Below are positions 15,530-24,413 of a stretch of DNA of 40,208 bases, piece by piece (position 1 is the stretch's first letter; every line of letters begins with the position of its first letter). The stretch covers positions 1 to 40,208 of the forward strand of contig CAMLLU010000052.1 in assembly GCA_946480925.1 (NCBI GenBank), in the 5' to 3' direction. The translations under genes were made by a program, and so were the position numbers. The DNA is from an uncultured Rivibacter sp. Lineage in GTDB: Bacteria > Pseudomonadota > Gammaproteobacteria > Burkholderiales > Burkholderiaceae. The notes beneath the pieces were generated by a model that ran no database searches, was not told the origin of the DNA, and saw nothing but the letters and a program-made list of their open reading frames with translations.

Positions 15530-17503
15530 TCAAGGCAGGAGCGGCGCCCCGTCGGCCGGCCGCTCGGCGATGGCCGGTGCCTGCGGCGTGCCGGCCGCGG
15601 CCCGCCCGAGCGCCGTGGCCGCCTCGATGGCAGCGCTGCCACGATGGTCACGCGAGACGGCGACCTCTTCGTCGTCCACCGTCTCGCCCAGGAAGCCGCC
15701 GCTCTGGTGCGCCCACAGCCGCGCATAGAGGCCGCCCTTGGCCAGCAGGCTGCGGTGGTCGCCCTCTTCGACGATGCGGCCCTTGTCGAGCACGATGAGC
15801 CGGTCCATCGCAGCGATGGTCGAGAGGCGGTGCGCAATGGCCACCACCGTCTTGCCTTCCATCAGGCTGTAAAGGCTTGCCTGGATGGCCGCTTCCACTT
15901 CGGAGTCGAGCGCGCTGGTCGCTTCGTCGAGCAGCAGGATGGGTGCGTCCTTCAGCATCACGCGGGCGATCGCGATGCGTTGCCGCTGCCCGCCCGAGAG
16001 CTTGACGCCGCGCTCGCCCACGTGCGCGTCGTACGCCTTGCGGCCCTTCGGGTCGGTGAGGCCCGAGATGAACTCGTGCGCCTCGGCGCGCCTGGCGGCG
16101 GCCACCATGCGCTCGTCGCTCGCATCGGGCCGGCCGTAGAGGATGTTGTCGCGCACCGAGCGGTGCAGGAGCGACGTGTCCTGCGTGACCATGCCCACCT
16201 GCGCGCGCAGCGAGTCCTGCGTGACCTCGGACACGTCCTGCCCGTCGATCAGCACGCGGCCGCCCTCGACGTCGTAGAAGCGCAGCAGCAGGTTCACCAC
16301 CGTGCTCTTGCCCGCGCCCGAGCGGCCAACGAGGCCGATCTTTTCGCCGGGGCGGATGGTGAGCGAGAGGCCGTCGATCACTTTCCTGTCGCCGCCGTAG
16401 CCGAAGCTCACGTGCTCGAAGCGCACTTCGCCGCGCGTCACCACCAGCGGCTTCGCATCGGGCTTGTCGAGCACCGTGTGCGGCCTCGACAGCGTGGTGA
16501 TGCCGTCCTGCACGGTGCCGATGTATTCGAACAGCGAGGCCATTTCCCACATCACCCAGTGCGAGATGCCGTTCAGCCGCAGCGCCATCGCGCCGGCCGC
16601 GGCCACCGCACCCACGCCGGCCTGGCCGGTCATCCAGGCCCACAAGGCCACGCTGGTGGAGCCGACGATGAGCCCCATCGTCAGCGTGTGGTTCACGATC
16701 TCGAAGCCGGTGACCAGGCGCATCTGCGAATACACCGTGACCAGGAACTCCTGCATTGCGCCGCGCGCATAGCCGGCCTCGCGGCCCGCGTGCGAAAACA
16801 GCTTCACGGTGGCGATGTTGGTGTAGGCATCGGTGATGCGGCCGGTCATCAGCGAGCGGGCATCGGCCTGCTCCTGCGCCACCTTGCCCAGCCGCGGCAC
16901 GAAGTACCGCAGCGCCACCACGTACAGCGCCACCCACCCCAGGAAGGGCACCAGCAGCAGCAGGCTGAAGTCACCCAGCACCAGCAGCAGCGTGACGAAG
17001 TAGATGATCACGAACACCAGCAGCTCGGCGAACACCATCCAGGTGTCGCGCACCGCCAGCGCCGTCTGCATGACCTTCGTGGCCACGCGGCCGGCAAATT
17101 CGTCTTGATAGAAGCCCATGCTCTGGGCCAGCATGAGGCGGTGGAAGTTCCAGCGCAGCAGCATCGGGAAGTTGCCCGCCAGCGCCTGCTGCCGAAAGGC
17201 AGACTGCACCGCCACCAGGAAGATGCTGCCCACCAGCAGCGCCGCCAGCAGCGTGAGCGTGCCGCCGTGTTCGGCGAGCAGCTGCGAAGGCTGCACCCTG
17301 GACAGCCAGTCGACGATGCGCCCGAGCATCGAGAACAGCAGCGCCTCGAACACGCCGATGGCCGCGGTGAACAGCGTCATGCCCAGCAGGTAGGGCCGCA
17401 GCCCCTGGGTGCAGGCCCAGATGAAAGGGAAGAAGCCCTTGGGCGGCGGCGTGGGCGCGGCATCCGGGTAGGGATGCACGAGTTTTTCAAAGGCTTTGAG
17501 CAC
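15530..17503 (-). CDS. ABC exporter, fused permease and ATPase
   Basis: A 657-residue half-transporter of the MsbA/MDR type. Residues 30-340 form a six-helix membrane domain; the ATPase follows with Walker A GRSGAGKST (near 392-400), Q-loop VTQDTSLLHRSV, signature LSGGQRQR (near 498), Walker B ILLLDEATSALD (near 519) and the switch histidine AHRLST (near 556). A non-conserved Ala-rich tail of about 60 residues follows the ATPase. It would act as a homodimer exporting a lipid, drug or peptide; the substrate is unknown. The start at 17503 fits the family. Upstream is a non-coding stretch and the LysR remnant. Confidence 0.9.
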   Translation of the reverse strand: MLKAFEKLVHPYPDAAPTPPPKGFFPFIWACTQGLRPYLLGMTLFTAAIGVFEALLFSMLGRIVDWLSRVQPSQLLAEHGGTLTLLAALLVGSIFLVAVQSAFRQQALAGNFPMLLRWNFHRLMLAQSMGFYQDEFAGRVATKVMQTALAVRDTWMVFAELLVFVIIYFVTLLLVLGDFSLLLLVPFLGWVALYVVALRYFVPRLGKVAQEQADARSLMTGRITDAYTNIATVKLFSHAGREAGYARGAMQEFLVTVYSQMRLVTGFEIVNHTLTMGLIVGSTSVALWAWMTGQAGVGAVAAAGAMALRLNGISHWVMWEMASLFEYIGTVQDGITTLSRPHTVLDKPDAKPLVVTRGEVRFEHVSFGYGGDRKVIDGLSLTIRPGEKIGLVGRSGAGKSTVVNLLLRFYDVEGGRVLIDGQDVSEVTQDSLRAQVGMVTQDTSLLHRSVRDNILYGRPDASDERMVAAARRAEAHEFISGLTDPKGRKAYDAHVGERGVKLSGGQRQRIAIARVMLKDAPILLLDEATSALDSEVEAAIQASLYSLMEGKTVVAIAHRLSTIAAMDRLIVLDKGRIVEEGDHRSLLAKGGLYARLWAHQSGGFLGETVDDEEVAVSRDHRGSAAIEAATALGRAAAGTPQAPAIAERPADGAPLLP

Positions 17504-17645
17504 GGAGGTATCCGTCGTGTGGCGAGGCCGGCGGCCGGTTGGGCGGCGGCCACGGAAGGGATCACGGAAAGGGCCGCTAGGTTAACGGAATAGACGTGAA
17601 GGCGACGTGTCCGCCTTTGCTGTGGGGGTGATCGCCGTGCGGGCC

Positions 17646-17671
17646 GTTCAACGCGTGTCGTTCAACGCGTG
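17646..17671. repeat. Tandem 14-base repeat at the LysR remnant stop
   Basis: GTTCAACGCGTG occurs at 17646-17657 and again at 17660-17671, a period of 14 bases. The second copy contains the stop codon of the LysR remnant, so the repeat duplicates the end of that reading frame. Confidence 0.7.
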
Positions 17672-17778
17672 CCCGGCAGCGCGGCAATGCGCTCGTGCAG
17701 GAACTCGAGCAGCACCCGCACCCGCAAGGGCAGGTAGCGCCGCGGCCGGTGCACGGTGACGGCGCGATAGAGTACGCG
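17662..17778 (-). pseudogene. LysR-family regulator remnant (C-terminal end only)
   Basis: On the minus strand these bases encode VLYRAVTVHRPRRYLPLRV, then RVLLEFLHERIAALPGTR and a stop at 17662-17664. This fits the end of LysR regulators (consensus RxLPLRVRxFLDFLxERF). Homology stops near 17780, only about 30 bases before the trpS start, so the DNA-binding half and most of the effector domain are gone. It is probably a relic left when trpS or its upstream region was rearranged into place. A 14-base tandem duplication surrounds its stop codon. Confidence 0.7.
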
Positions 17779-17810
17779 CCTGAGCCTGGCTCCCCCTCCT
17801 GCACCACACC

Positions 17811-19148
17811 ATGACCCACCGCGTTCTCACCGGCATCACCACCACCGGCACTCCCCACCTCGGCAACTACGTGGGCGCCATCCGCCCCGCCATCGCGGCC
17901 AGCCGCGAACCCGGCGTGGAAAGCTTCCTGTTCCTGGCCGACTATCACGCGCTGGTGAAGTGCGACGAGCCCGCCCGCGTGGAACGCTCCCGCATGGAGC
18001 TGGCAGCCACCTGGCTGGCCGCCGGGCTGAACCCTCAGCGCGTGACCTTCTACCGCCAGAGCGACGTGCCCGAGATCACCGAGCTCACCTGGCTGCTCAC
18101 CTGCGTGACGGCCAAGGGCCAGATGAACCGCGCCCATGCCTACAAGGCCGCCACCGACGCTAACGAGGCCGCGGGCACCGAGACGGACGACGGCGTGTCG
18201 ATGGGTCTCTTCTGCTACCCCATCCTGATGGCGGCGGACATCTTGATGTTCAACGCGCACAAGGTGCCGGTGGGGCGCGACCAGGTGCAGCACATCGAGA
18301 TGGCGCGCGACATCGCGCAGCGCTTCAACCACCTGTTCGGCACGCCCGAGAAGCCGCACTTCGTGCTGCCCGAAGCGGTGATCGAGGAACACGTGGCCAC
18401 GTTGCCGGGGCTCGACGGCCGCAAGATGAGCAAGAGCTACGACAACACCATTCCACTGTTCGAAGGCGGCAGGAAGGCGCTCACCGATGCGATCGCGCGC
18501 ATCGTGACCGACTCCCGCCTGCCCGGCGAGCCGAAGGAAACCGAAGGCTCGGCGCTGGTGATGATCCACGACGCATTCGTCAGTGCTCCGGAGCGAGAAG
18601 CCTTCCGCAGCGAACTGCGCGCGGGCCTCGGCTGGGGCGAAGCGAAGAAGCGCCTGGCCGAACGCATCGAGCGCGAGATCGGGCCGCTGCGCGAGCGCTA
18701 CGACGAGCTGATGGCGCACCCCGAGCAGGTGGAAGAGGCGCTGCAGGAAGGTGCAAGCAAGGCACGCGCCGTCGCCACGCCCTTCCTGGGCCAGCTGCGC
18801 CACGCGGTGGGGCTGCGCAAGATGCATGCGCTTGACAAAGGTGCTGATCTCTCCGGGGACGGGCGATCAAAAACCAGCGGGACGGGAACGCTAACCACGC
18901 GGCCTGCACTGCCGGTGTTCAAGCAATACCGCGAAGCCGACGGCCGCTTCTTCTTCAAGCTGACCGATGCCGCCGGCGAAGTGCTGCTGCAAAGCGAAGG
19001 CTTCGATCAGCCGCGCGATGCCGGCGCCTGGGTGAGCCGCTTCAAGAAGGAAGGCTCGGCTGCGTTGAGCGGCGCGCCGGTGGCGCTGAAAGGCGGGGCG
19101 CAAGCGGTGGCCGAGGCGCTGGACTTGCTGGCCGCAAGCCAGGAATGA
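17811..19148 (+). CDS. trpS: Tryptophanyl-tRNA synthetase with C-terminal extension
   Basis: A 445-residue class I synthetase that charges tRNA-Trp. The HIGH-type motif is TGTPHLGNY (residues 12-20) and KMSKS is at 205-209; [15 protein letters not shown] is the usual ATP/tryptophan-site region. The catalytic and anticodon-binding body ends near residue 345. A linker (about 345-368) then leads to an extra domain containing [17 protein letters not shown] and LLQSEGF, which resembles the YegP/DUF1508 fold. I believe similar tails occur in other Burkholderiales TrpS proteins; its role is unknown. The last 142 bases are overlapped on the other strand by the small cox-operon gene. Confidence 0.93.
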   Translation: MTHRVLTGITTTGTPHLGNYVGAIRPAIAASREPGVESFLFLADYHALVKCDEPARVERSRMELAATWLAAGLNPQRVTFYRQSDVPEITELTWLLTCVTAKGQMNRAHAYKAATDANEAAGTETDDGVSMGLFCYPILMAADILMFNAHKVPVGRDQVQHIEMARDIAQRFNHLFGTPEKPHFVLPEAVIEEHVATLPGLDGRKMSKSYDNTIPLFEGGRKALTDAIARIVTDSRLPGEPKETEGSALVMIHDAFVSAPEREAFRSELRAGLGWGEAKKRLAERIEREIGPLRERYDELMAHPEQVEEALQEGASKARAVATPFLGQLRHAVGLRKMHALDKGADLSGDGRSKTSGTGTLTTRPALPVFKQYREADGRFFFKLTDAAGEVLLQSEGFDQPRDAGAWVSRFKKEGSAALSGAPVALKGGAQAVAEALDLLAASQE

Positions 19149-19504
19149 ATCGCCTCTGACTTGGCCACCGGGTCGCTGCACGGCGGCAGCACCAACACCG
19201 GCAGCATGGCCCAGGCCACGCCCACCAGCGCCAGCACCGAGGCGCCGGCACGCATGGCGCGGCCGGCACGGTACGCGAGCGTTTTCACGAGCAGCACGAC
19301 GAGCCACAGGCCGGCCAGCGCCGAGGCGCCCGACAACACGGCGGTGATGAGCGGTGCCGCCCACTGCGCCACGCAAGCCACCGCCACGAACACGTAGCAA
19401 AAGCCGAAGTGCGCAGCCCAGACGAGCAAGGGCAGCACGGCCTGCCGCGCCTGCGCGACGAAGCCGTCGCTGCGGTGACGGGAGGTGTCGTGCAGGCGGT
19501 TCAT
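19007..19504 (-). CDS. Small membrane protein of the cox operon, overlapping trpS
   Basis: A 165-residue product whose ATG overlaps the stop of the subunit I gene (ATGA), implying translational coupling. Residues 18-118 contain three hydrophobic helices ([16 protein letters not shown], then [20 protein letters not shown] and [18 protein letters not shown]) ending in PPC, similar to short membrane proteins found after caa3-oxidase genes. I cannot assign a function. The natural stop seems to have been lost: the frame continues for about 47 codons antisense to the 3' end of trpS before stopping at 19007. That tail is hydrophilic and looks non-conserved. Most of the coding confidence applies to the N-terminal 118 residues. 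Confidence 0.7.
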   Translation of the reverse strand: MNRLHDTSRHRSDGFVAQARQAVLPLLVWAAHFGFCYVFVAVACVAQWAAPLITAVLSGASALAGLWLVVLLVKTLAYRAGRAMRAGASVLALVGVAWAMLPVLVLPPCSDPVAKSEAIHSWLAASKSSASATACAPPFSATGAPLNAAEPSFLKRLTQAPASRG

Positions 19505-22005
19505 CGCATCACCCACGGCAGCCACTGCACCACCAGCGCCGTGACGACGCCCTGCGCGGCGCTGCCGTGCCACACGAGGGCCGTGTTGTCGAGCGTGGCG
19601 CGGCTGCGCGGCGTGACGTGGCCCCACAGCACGCGCGCAGCCAGGTAGCCCGCCATCACCACCAGCAGCACCGTGTGCAGGCCCTGGTAGCCCAGCAGGG
19701 CTGCCACCGTGGCGCTCCAGGCGTCGGCCACCGGCTGCAGGCCTGCCCCGGCGTGGCCTGCCAGCAGGGCGGCCGTGGCTGCGAGCGCGCACAGCAGCGC
19801 AGCCGCCAAGAGGCTGCACAGCAGAGCCTTGCGCACCGGTACCACCCGCGCCGCGACTGCCGCGCACGCGGAGCTCAGGGCCCACAGCACGACACTGGCC
19901 CCGACGAACGCCCAGGGCGGCAGGCTCGCACCAGCGGGCGGGCACACGTCGGCCCGCATCGAGACGTGCAGGTGCGCGAACACGAATGAAGCGCAGATCG
20001 TCGCGTCCACCACCAGCCACACCACCGTGGCCCACCACGAATGCGAACGCGAGCCACGGGCGCCCACGGGAAGCGTCACCCCTTCGCCAACCTGCACCGC
20101 CGCCTCGCGCGTAGGCCGGTCGGTGGCCCACAGCCACACCAGCGTCGACACCACGGCCAGGAGGCCGAAGCCCCAGGCCAGCCACACGAGCTTGACGGTG
20201 AGCAGCAGGAAGAAACCTGCCGTGCCCGCGGCAGCGAGAAGAGGCCACCAGCTGTCGGTGGGCAGCACGACGAGGTGGCGCAGGCGTGCCCGCCGCGGCG
20301 AGGTAATGAGCGTTTCGCGCCCACCCGTGGCCGTGTCGGGCAGCCAGTGCGCGCCGGTCTCCACCTCGGCGGGCAGCGAGGGCTGGCGCCACAGCGGCTC
20401 GCGCGAGGGCACGCACGGGATGCTCCGCGCGCCGTAGTCCGCTTGCGGCAGCCATTCCAGCGTGGAGGCGTTCCATGGGTTGCCATGCGGCCGGTGCGGG
20501 CGGCGCCAGGTGCGAAACGCGTCGAAGAAGAACAGCACCACACCGGCCGCCAGCACGAAGGCACCCACGGTGGACAGCAGGTTCCACACGTTCCACCCGA
20601 GGTCGCCGGCATAGGTGTACACGCGCCGCGGCATGCCCAGCAGCCCCGAGATGTGCATGGGGAAGAACGCGAGGTTGAAGCCCGCGAACATGAGCCCGAA
20701 CACCCAGCGCGCGAGCCGTTCGCTCAAGGCATGACCGTTGATGAGCGGCGACCAGTGGTACAGCGCCGCGAACAGCGGAAACACCATGCCGCCGACGAGC
20801 ACGTAATGCAGGTGCGCCACGATGAAGTAGCTGTCGTGGGCCTGCCAGTCAAAGGGCAGCACCGCCACCATCACGCCGGTGAGGCCGCCCAGCACGAAGA
20901 TGAAGAAGAAGCCGAGCAGGAACAGCCCCGCCCCGGTGAACCGCAACTGCCCTTGCCGCAGCGTGGCCAGCCACGCGAACACCTGCATGCCTGCCGGCAC
21001 CGCCACCGCCATGCTGGCGGCCGACACGAGGCTGCTGGTGAGCACGCCCAGCCCGGCCGTGAACATGTGATGCGCCCACAGCGCAAAGCTGAAGAAGCCG
21101 GTGGCCACCAGCGCCAGCACCACGGCGCGATACCCCACCAGCGGCGTGCCGGCGAGCGTGGGCAGCATCATCGAGACGAGGCCCGCCGCGGGCAGGAAGA
21201 TGATGTAGACCTCGGGGTGGCCGAAGAACCAGAACAGGTGCTGCCACAACAGCGGGTCGCCGCCACGCTCGGCAATGAAGAAAGGCCAGTCGAACGCGCG
21301 CTCCAGCTCCAGCAATGCGGTGCCTGCGATCACCGCCGGAAACGCGAACACGATCATCACGCCCACCACTAGCATGGCCCAGGCGAACACCGGCATGCGA
21401 GACAGCGTCATGCCCGGCGCGCGCGTGAACAAGATGCCCACGATCAGCTCGATCGCGCCCGCGATGGCCGAGATCTCGATGAAGCCGATGCCCAGCAGCC
21501 AGAAGTCCGCCCCCAGGCCCGGCGAATAGGCGGCACTTGCCAGCGGCGGATACATGAACCAGCCGCCATCGGGCGAGAGGCCGAAGAACAGCGTGCAGAA
21601 GAACGCCAGCCCACCGATCGCATAGGCCCAGTAGGCATAGGCCGAAAGGCGCGGAAACGGCAGGTCGCGCGCCCCCAGCATGCCGGGCAGCAGGAACACC
21701 GCCACGGCCTCCACCACCGGCACGGCGAAGAGGAACATCATCACCGTGCCGTGCATCGTGAAGAGCTGGTTGTAGAGGCGCGGGCTGATCAGGTCGTTGT
21801 CGGGCACGGCGAGTTGCGTGCGCATCAGGAGGCCCAGCACGCCGGCCAGCACGAAGAAGAGCAGCGAGGTCGCGATGTAGAACAGGCCGACCTTGGTGTT
21901 GTTCACGGTGGAGAGCAGGCGCCAGCCTTTGGGGGTGCGCCAGGCTTGCTCGAGGTGTTCGAGTTCCTGGGGTGGGCGGGGGAGCTTGTTGGGGAGGTTG
22001 GGCAT
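19501..22005 (-). CDS. ctaD: Cytochrome c oxidase subunit I fused to subunit III (caa3 type)
   Basis: An 834-residue membrane protein. Residues 25-510 are haem-copper oxidase subunit I: the low-spin haem ligand lies in FTMHGTVMM (His85), the CuB histidine and channel glutamate in FFGHPEVYI (A1-type), the other CuB histidines in LWAHHMF, and the high-spin haem region in VAHLHYVLVGG. A hydrophilic linker (about 510-590) precedes a shortened subunit III-like domain with five or so helices (WWATVVWLVVDATICASFVFAH, YQGLHTVLLVV). The enzyme reduces oxygen to water and pumps protons. It follows coxB after 59 bases with two hairpins in the gap, and overlaps the small membrane gene by four bases. Confidence 0.92.
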   Translation of the reverse strand: MPNLPNKLPRPPQELEHLEQAWRTPKGWRLLSTVNNTKVGLFYIATSLLFFVLAGVLGLLMRTQLAVPDNDLISPRLYNQLFTMHGTVMMFLFAVPVVEAVAVFLLPGMLGARDLPFPRLSAYAYWAYAIGGLAFFCTLFFGLSPDGGWFMYPPLASAAYSPGLGADFWLLGIGFIEISAIAGAIELIVGILFTRAPGMTLSRMPVFAWAMLVVGVMIVFAFPAVIAGTALLELERAFDWPFFIAERGGDPLLWQHLFWFFGHPEVYIIFLPAAGLVSMMLPTLAGTPLVGYRAVVLALVATGFFSFALWAHHMFTAGLGVLTSSLVSAASMAVAVPAGMQVFAWLATLRQGQLRFTGAGLFLLGFFFIFVLGGLTGVMVAVLPFDWQAHDSYFIVAHLHYVLVGGMVFPLFAALYHWSPLINGHALSERLARWVFGLMFAGFNLAFFPMHISGLLGMPRRVYTYAGDLGWNVWNLLSTVGAFVLAAGVVLFFFDAFRTWRRPHRPHGNPWNASTLEWLPQADYGARSIPCVPSREPLWRQPSLPAEVETGAHWLPDTATGGRETLITSPRRARLRHLVVLPTDSWWPLLAAAGTAGFFLLLTVKLVWLAWGFGLLAVVSTLVWLWATDRPTREAAVQVGEGVTLPVGARGSRSHSWWATVVWLVVDATICASFVFAHLHVSMRADVCPPAGASLPPWAFVGASVVLWALSSACAAVAARVVPVRKALLCSLLAAALLCALAATAALLAGHAGAGLQPVADAWSATVAALLGYQGLHTVLLVVMAGYLAARVLWGHVTPRSRATLDNTALVWHGSAAQGVVTALVVQWLPWVMR

Positions 22006-22030
22006 TCACTTCCCCGGTGAGTGCGGCAAG

Positions 22031-22069
22031 GAAGGCCTTGCCCGCTGAGCGCCCCGAACGGGGCTCATT
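22031..22069 (-). promoter_or_regulatory. Two hairpins between coxB and the subunit I gene
   Basis: GGCAAGG-AAGG-CCTTGCC (22031-22048) and GAGC-G-CCCCG/CGGGG-CTC (22050-22069, one bulge) lie side by side in the 59-base gap. The second includes the coxB stop codon. They could stabilise or attenuate the message between the two subunit genes. Confidence 0.45.
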
Positions 22070-22994
22070 GCAGGCCTCCCAGAAACGCCGCCAACGCATC
22101 GAGAGACTCACGATCCAGCCGATCGAACGAAGGCATGCGGGCGCCGGGCTTCACGCCCTGCACATCACCAACCCATCGCACGAAAGCCTCATGCCCCACG
22201 GACAGCGTCCCCGCGCCAAGGGCGATGCGGCTGCCCACATGCGTGAGGTCAGGCCCCTGCCCCGGCCCTGCTTCGGCCAGGCCCCGCACCGCATGGCAGG
22301 CGTTGCAGCGCTGCTGCTCGAACACCTGCCGGCCGCGCCGGGCCAGGGGCAACGCAGGTTCCTGCGCAGGCTGGGATTGATGCTGCAGCCAGCGGTCGAA
22401 CTCCTCGAACGGCATGGCCACCACGTGCAGCGCCATGCGCGCGTGCTGCTCGCCGCAATATTCGGCGCACTGGCCGCGAAAAACGCCCGCTTGGTCCACC
22501 CGCACGCGCAACTGGTGCACGCGGCCGGGCACCATGTCCACCTTGCCGGCCAGCTGCGGCACCCAGAAGCTGTGGATCACGTCGGCGCTCGAAAGGCCCA
22601 GGCTCATTGCGCGCCCCACGGGCACGCGGACTTCGTTGGCCAGCACCACGTCACGCCCCGAACGCGGCTCGCGGTAGCGCACCTCCCACCACCACATGCG
22701 CGCGGTGACGCCCACCACCACGTCGCCAGAAGCACGCTGCGTATCGGTCAGTGCCCCGCTGCGCACAGTGGCATAGGCCAGCAGCGCAGACAGCACCACA
22801 CAGGGAAACAGCACGCCGCCGACCAGCACCCAGGCCAGCGCACGGCGCCGCGTCGTGGGGGCGCCGTGGCGCCTGAACGCCACGAGAGCCAGCAGCACCA
22901 TCACACCGGCAAACACGAGCGTCGCGGTCACGCCCAGCACGAGCGTCATTTCCGCAAGGCCCTGCGCCGGCTGAGCGATGGCGGGCGCGAGCAT
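22065..22994 (-). CDS. coxB: Cytochrome c oxidase subunit II with fused cytochrome c (caa3 type)
   Basis: A 309-residue protein. Two N-terminal helices (about 15-40 and 52-76) are followed by a CuA cupredoxin domain with every ligand visible: His141, Cys176, Glu178, Cys180, His184 and Met187 (VIHSFWVP and GQCAEYCGEQHARM). From about residue 215 a class I cytochrome c domain carries CNACH (230-234) and a later methionine (GARMPSF) as probable axial ligand. It accepts electrons from periplasmic cytochromes and passes them to subunit I. Its ATG overlaps the stop of the upstream lipoprotein cytochrome, so the genes are coupled. Confidence 0.92.
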   Translation of the reverse strand: MLAPAIAQPAQGLAEMTLVLGVTATLVFAGVMVLLALVAFRRHGAPTTRRRALAWVLVGGVLFPCVVLSALLAYATVRSGALTDTQRASGDVVVGVTARMWWWEVRYREPRSGRDVVLANEVRVPVGRAMSLGLSSADVIHSFWVPQLAGKVDMVPGRVHQLRVRVDQAGVFRGQCAEYCGEQHARMALHVVAMPFEEFDRWLQHQSQPAQEPALPLARRGRQVFEQQRCNACHAVRGLAEAGPGQGPDLTHVGSRIALGAGTLSVGHEAFVRWVGDVQGVKPGARMPSFDRLDRESLDALAAFLGGLQ

Positions 22995-23374
22995 CAGCGC
23001 AGGCTTTCCAGGTAGGCCGCGATGTCTTGCGCATCACGCCCGCTCACGCCCATGGCCGGCATCGTGGTGCCGGGCACCAGCGACGCGGGCTCGGCGATCC
23101 AGCGCACCAGGAGCTCGGGCCGGTTGGGCACGCGCCCGGCGATGTAGCTGCGGCGGCCGAAGGCTTCGAGCGTGACGGCGCGTGTGCCGCGCGCGCTTTC
23201 CACGCCGGGCACCTCGTGGCACTCGCCGCAGTGGTACTGGCTCATCAGTTGCTGCCCACGATCGGCGTCGCCTGCGGCCTGCTGCGGCTGGGCCGCGGGC
23301 ATGCAGCCCATGAGCATCGGCATGAGCGAGGCGATCACGGCGGCCAGCCATGAGCTGTGAGCCAAAGGAAACAT
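22994..23374 (-). CDS. Lipoprotein cytochrome c, first gene of the caa3 operon
   Basis: A 126-residue monohaem cytochrome c. A lipoprotein signal ends in LMGC with Cys24 as the predicted lipidation site; haem attaches at CGECH (49-53), and TTMPAMGV supplies a likely methionine ligand. Its C-terminal half is a clear paralogue of the second domain of the dihaem cytochrome at 23488, sharing RRxxIAGxxPN, RWIxEP, MPxxGVSxRDAxDIAAYL. It would shuttle electrons to the CoxB cytochrome domain while anchored to the membrane. The stop overlaps the coxB start. The start is not supported by a good ribosome site; the lipobox position argues for it. Confidence 0.88.
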   Translation of the reverse strand: MFPLAHSSWLAAVIASLMPMLMGCMPAAQPQQAAGDADRGQQLMSQYHCGECHEVPGVESARGTRAVTLEAFGRRSYIAGRVPNRPELLVRWIAEPASLVPGTTMPAMGVSGRDAQDIAAYLESLR

Positions 23375-23390
23375 GGGCGGTGCGTTGTTT

Positions 23391-23411
23391 GCCGGTTTGC
23401 GACCAACCGGC
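23391..23411. promoter_or_regulatory. Palindrome in the divergent cytochrome promoter region
   Basis: GCCGGTT-TGCGACC-AACCGGC is a perfect 7-bp inverted repeat with a 7-base spacer, 17 bases before the lipoprotein cytochrome start and 77 before the dihaem cytochrome start. It could be an operator controlling both directions; no regulator gene is adjacent. Confidence 0.35.
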
Positions 23412-23487
23412 CTTTGACGCACCCATGGCAAGCGGCAGGCCCGGCCTTTCGCCAGGGCGCGAAAACTTGTAAAGGCTACGAAGACCC

Positions 23488-24345
23488 ATGAAAACCGTGC
23501 TGCTGACACTGTTCGCCGCCGCACTGCTGGCGGCGCTGGGCGCGGCTGTCTTCGTGTGGAGCGGGGTCTACGACGTGTCGGCCACCAGCCAGCACCTGCA
23601 GCCGGTGTATTCGCTGATCGAGCGCACGATGCACCAGTCGGTGCGGCTGCGTGCACGCAACATCGAGCCCCCGGCCGACCTGGGCGACAACGAGGCCCGC
23701 ATGCGGCGCGGCGCCGTGTGTTTTCGCGACAAGTGCGAGCAATGCCATGGCGGACCGGGCGTCGCGCCGCGTGAAATGGCGCTCGCCATGCAGCCGCTGC
23801 CCGGGCCGCTGGTCGATGCGCAGCACAAGTGGAAGGCGCGCGAGCTCTACTGGATCACGCGGCACGGCATCAAGATGAGCGGCATGCCGGCCTGGCAGCA
23901 TCGCCTGCCCGATGAAGACCTCTGGGCCGTGGTGGCCTTCTTGCGCAAGCTGCCCGACCTCACCCCGCGGGAGTACCGCGAGCTCATGGCCGCGCAAGGG
24001 CAGCAACCCTGCCCCGGCAACGAAGCCCAAACCGGCATTGCGGGCGTCGCGAGCGTTGAGGGCAACGCCGACGCGGCCCGCGGGCGCGCCGCACTCAACC
24101 AGAACGGCTGCAACGGCTGCCACGTGATCCCCGGCGTGACGGGCGGCGACGTGCACGTGGGCCCGCCGCTGGCCGGCATGGGGCGCCGCCAGCTCATCGC
24201 CGGCACGCTGCCCAACACGCCCGAGCAGATGGCGCGCTGGATCCGCGAGCCGCACGCCATCGATGCCGAAACGGCGATGCCGGTGCTCGGCGTGAGCGAA
24301 CGCGACGCGCACGACATCGCGGCCTACCTCGCGACGCTGCAGTGA
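23488..24345 (+). CDS. Membrane-anchored dihaem cytochrome c
   Basis: A 285-residue protein with an uncleaved N-terminal helix (about 4-25), a first haem domain with CEQCH at 83-87 and a second with CNGCH at 208-212. KMSGMPAW and AMPVLGVS supply probable methionine ligands. The N-terminal half resembles membrane cytochromes beginning SATSQHxxPVYxLIExTMxxSV. The second domain is paralogous to the lipoprotein cytochrome encoded divergently 114 bp away. It probably takes electrons from a periplasmic dehydrogenase, with the PQQ-type enzyme downstream as the obvious candidate, and delivers them to the caa3 oxidase. The dehydrogenase gene starts 68 bases after its stop. Confidence 0.88.
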   Translation: MKTVLLTLFAAALLAALGAAVFVWSGVYDVSATSQHLQPVYSLIERTMHQSVRLRARNIEPPADLGDNEARMRRGAVCFRDKCEQCHGGPGVAPREMALAMQPLPGPLVDAQHKWKARELYWITRHGIKMSGMPAWQHRLPDEDLWAVVAFLRKLPDLTPREYRELMAAQGQQPCPGNEAQTGIAGVASVEGNADAARGRAALNQNGCNGCHVIPGVTGGDVHVGPPLAGMGRRQLIAGTLPNTPEQMARWIREPHAIDAETAMPVLGVSERDAHDIAAYLATLQ

Positions 24346-24413
24346 TGCGGGCCGCCTGGGCATGTCGATTGCACTTCGTTGGTACCTGCATCTCGACTCC
24401 GAAGGGAACAACG

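Noticed and set aside
15482..17593. A 703-codon open frame on the plus strand
   Set aside because: It lies antisense to the ABC exporter, whose Walker and signature motifs are intact; the product is low-complexity.
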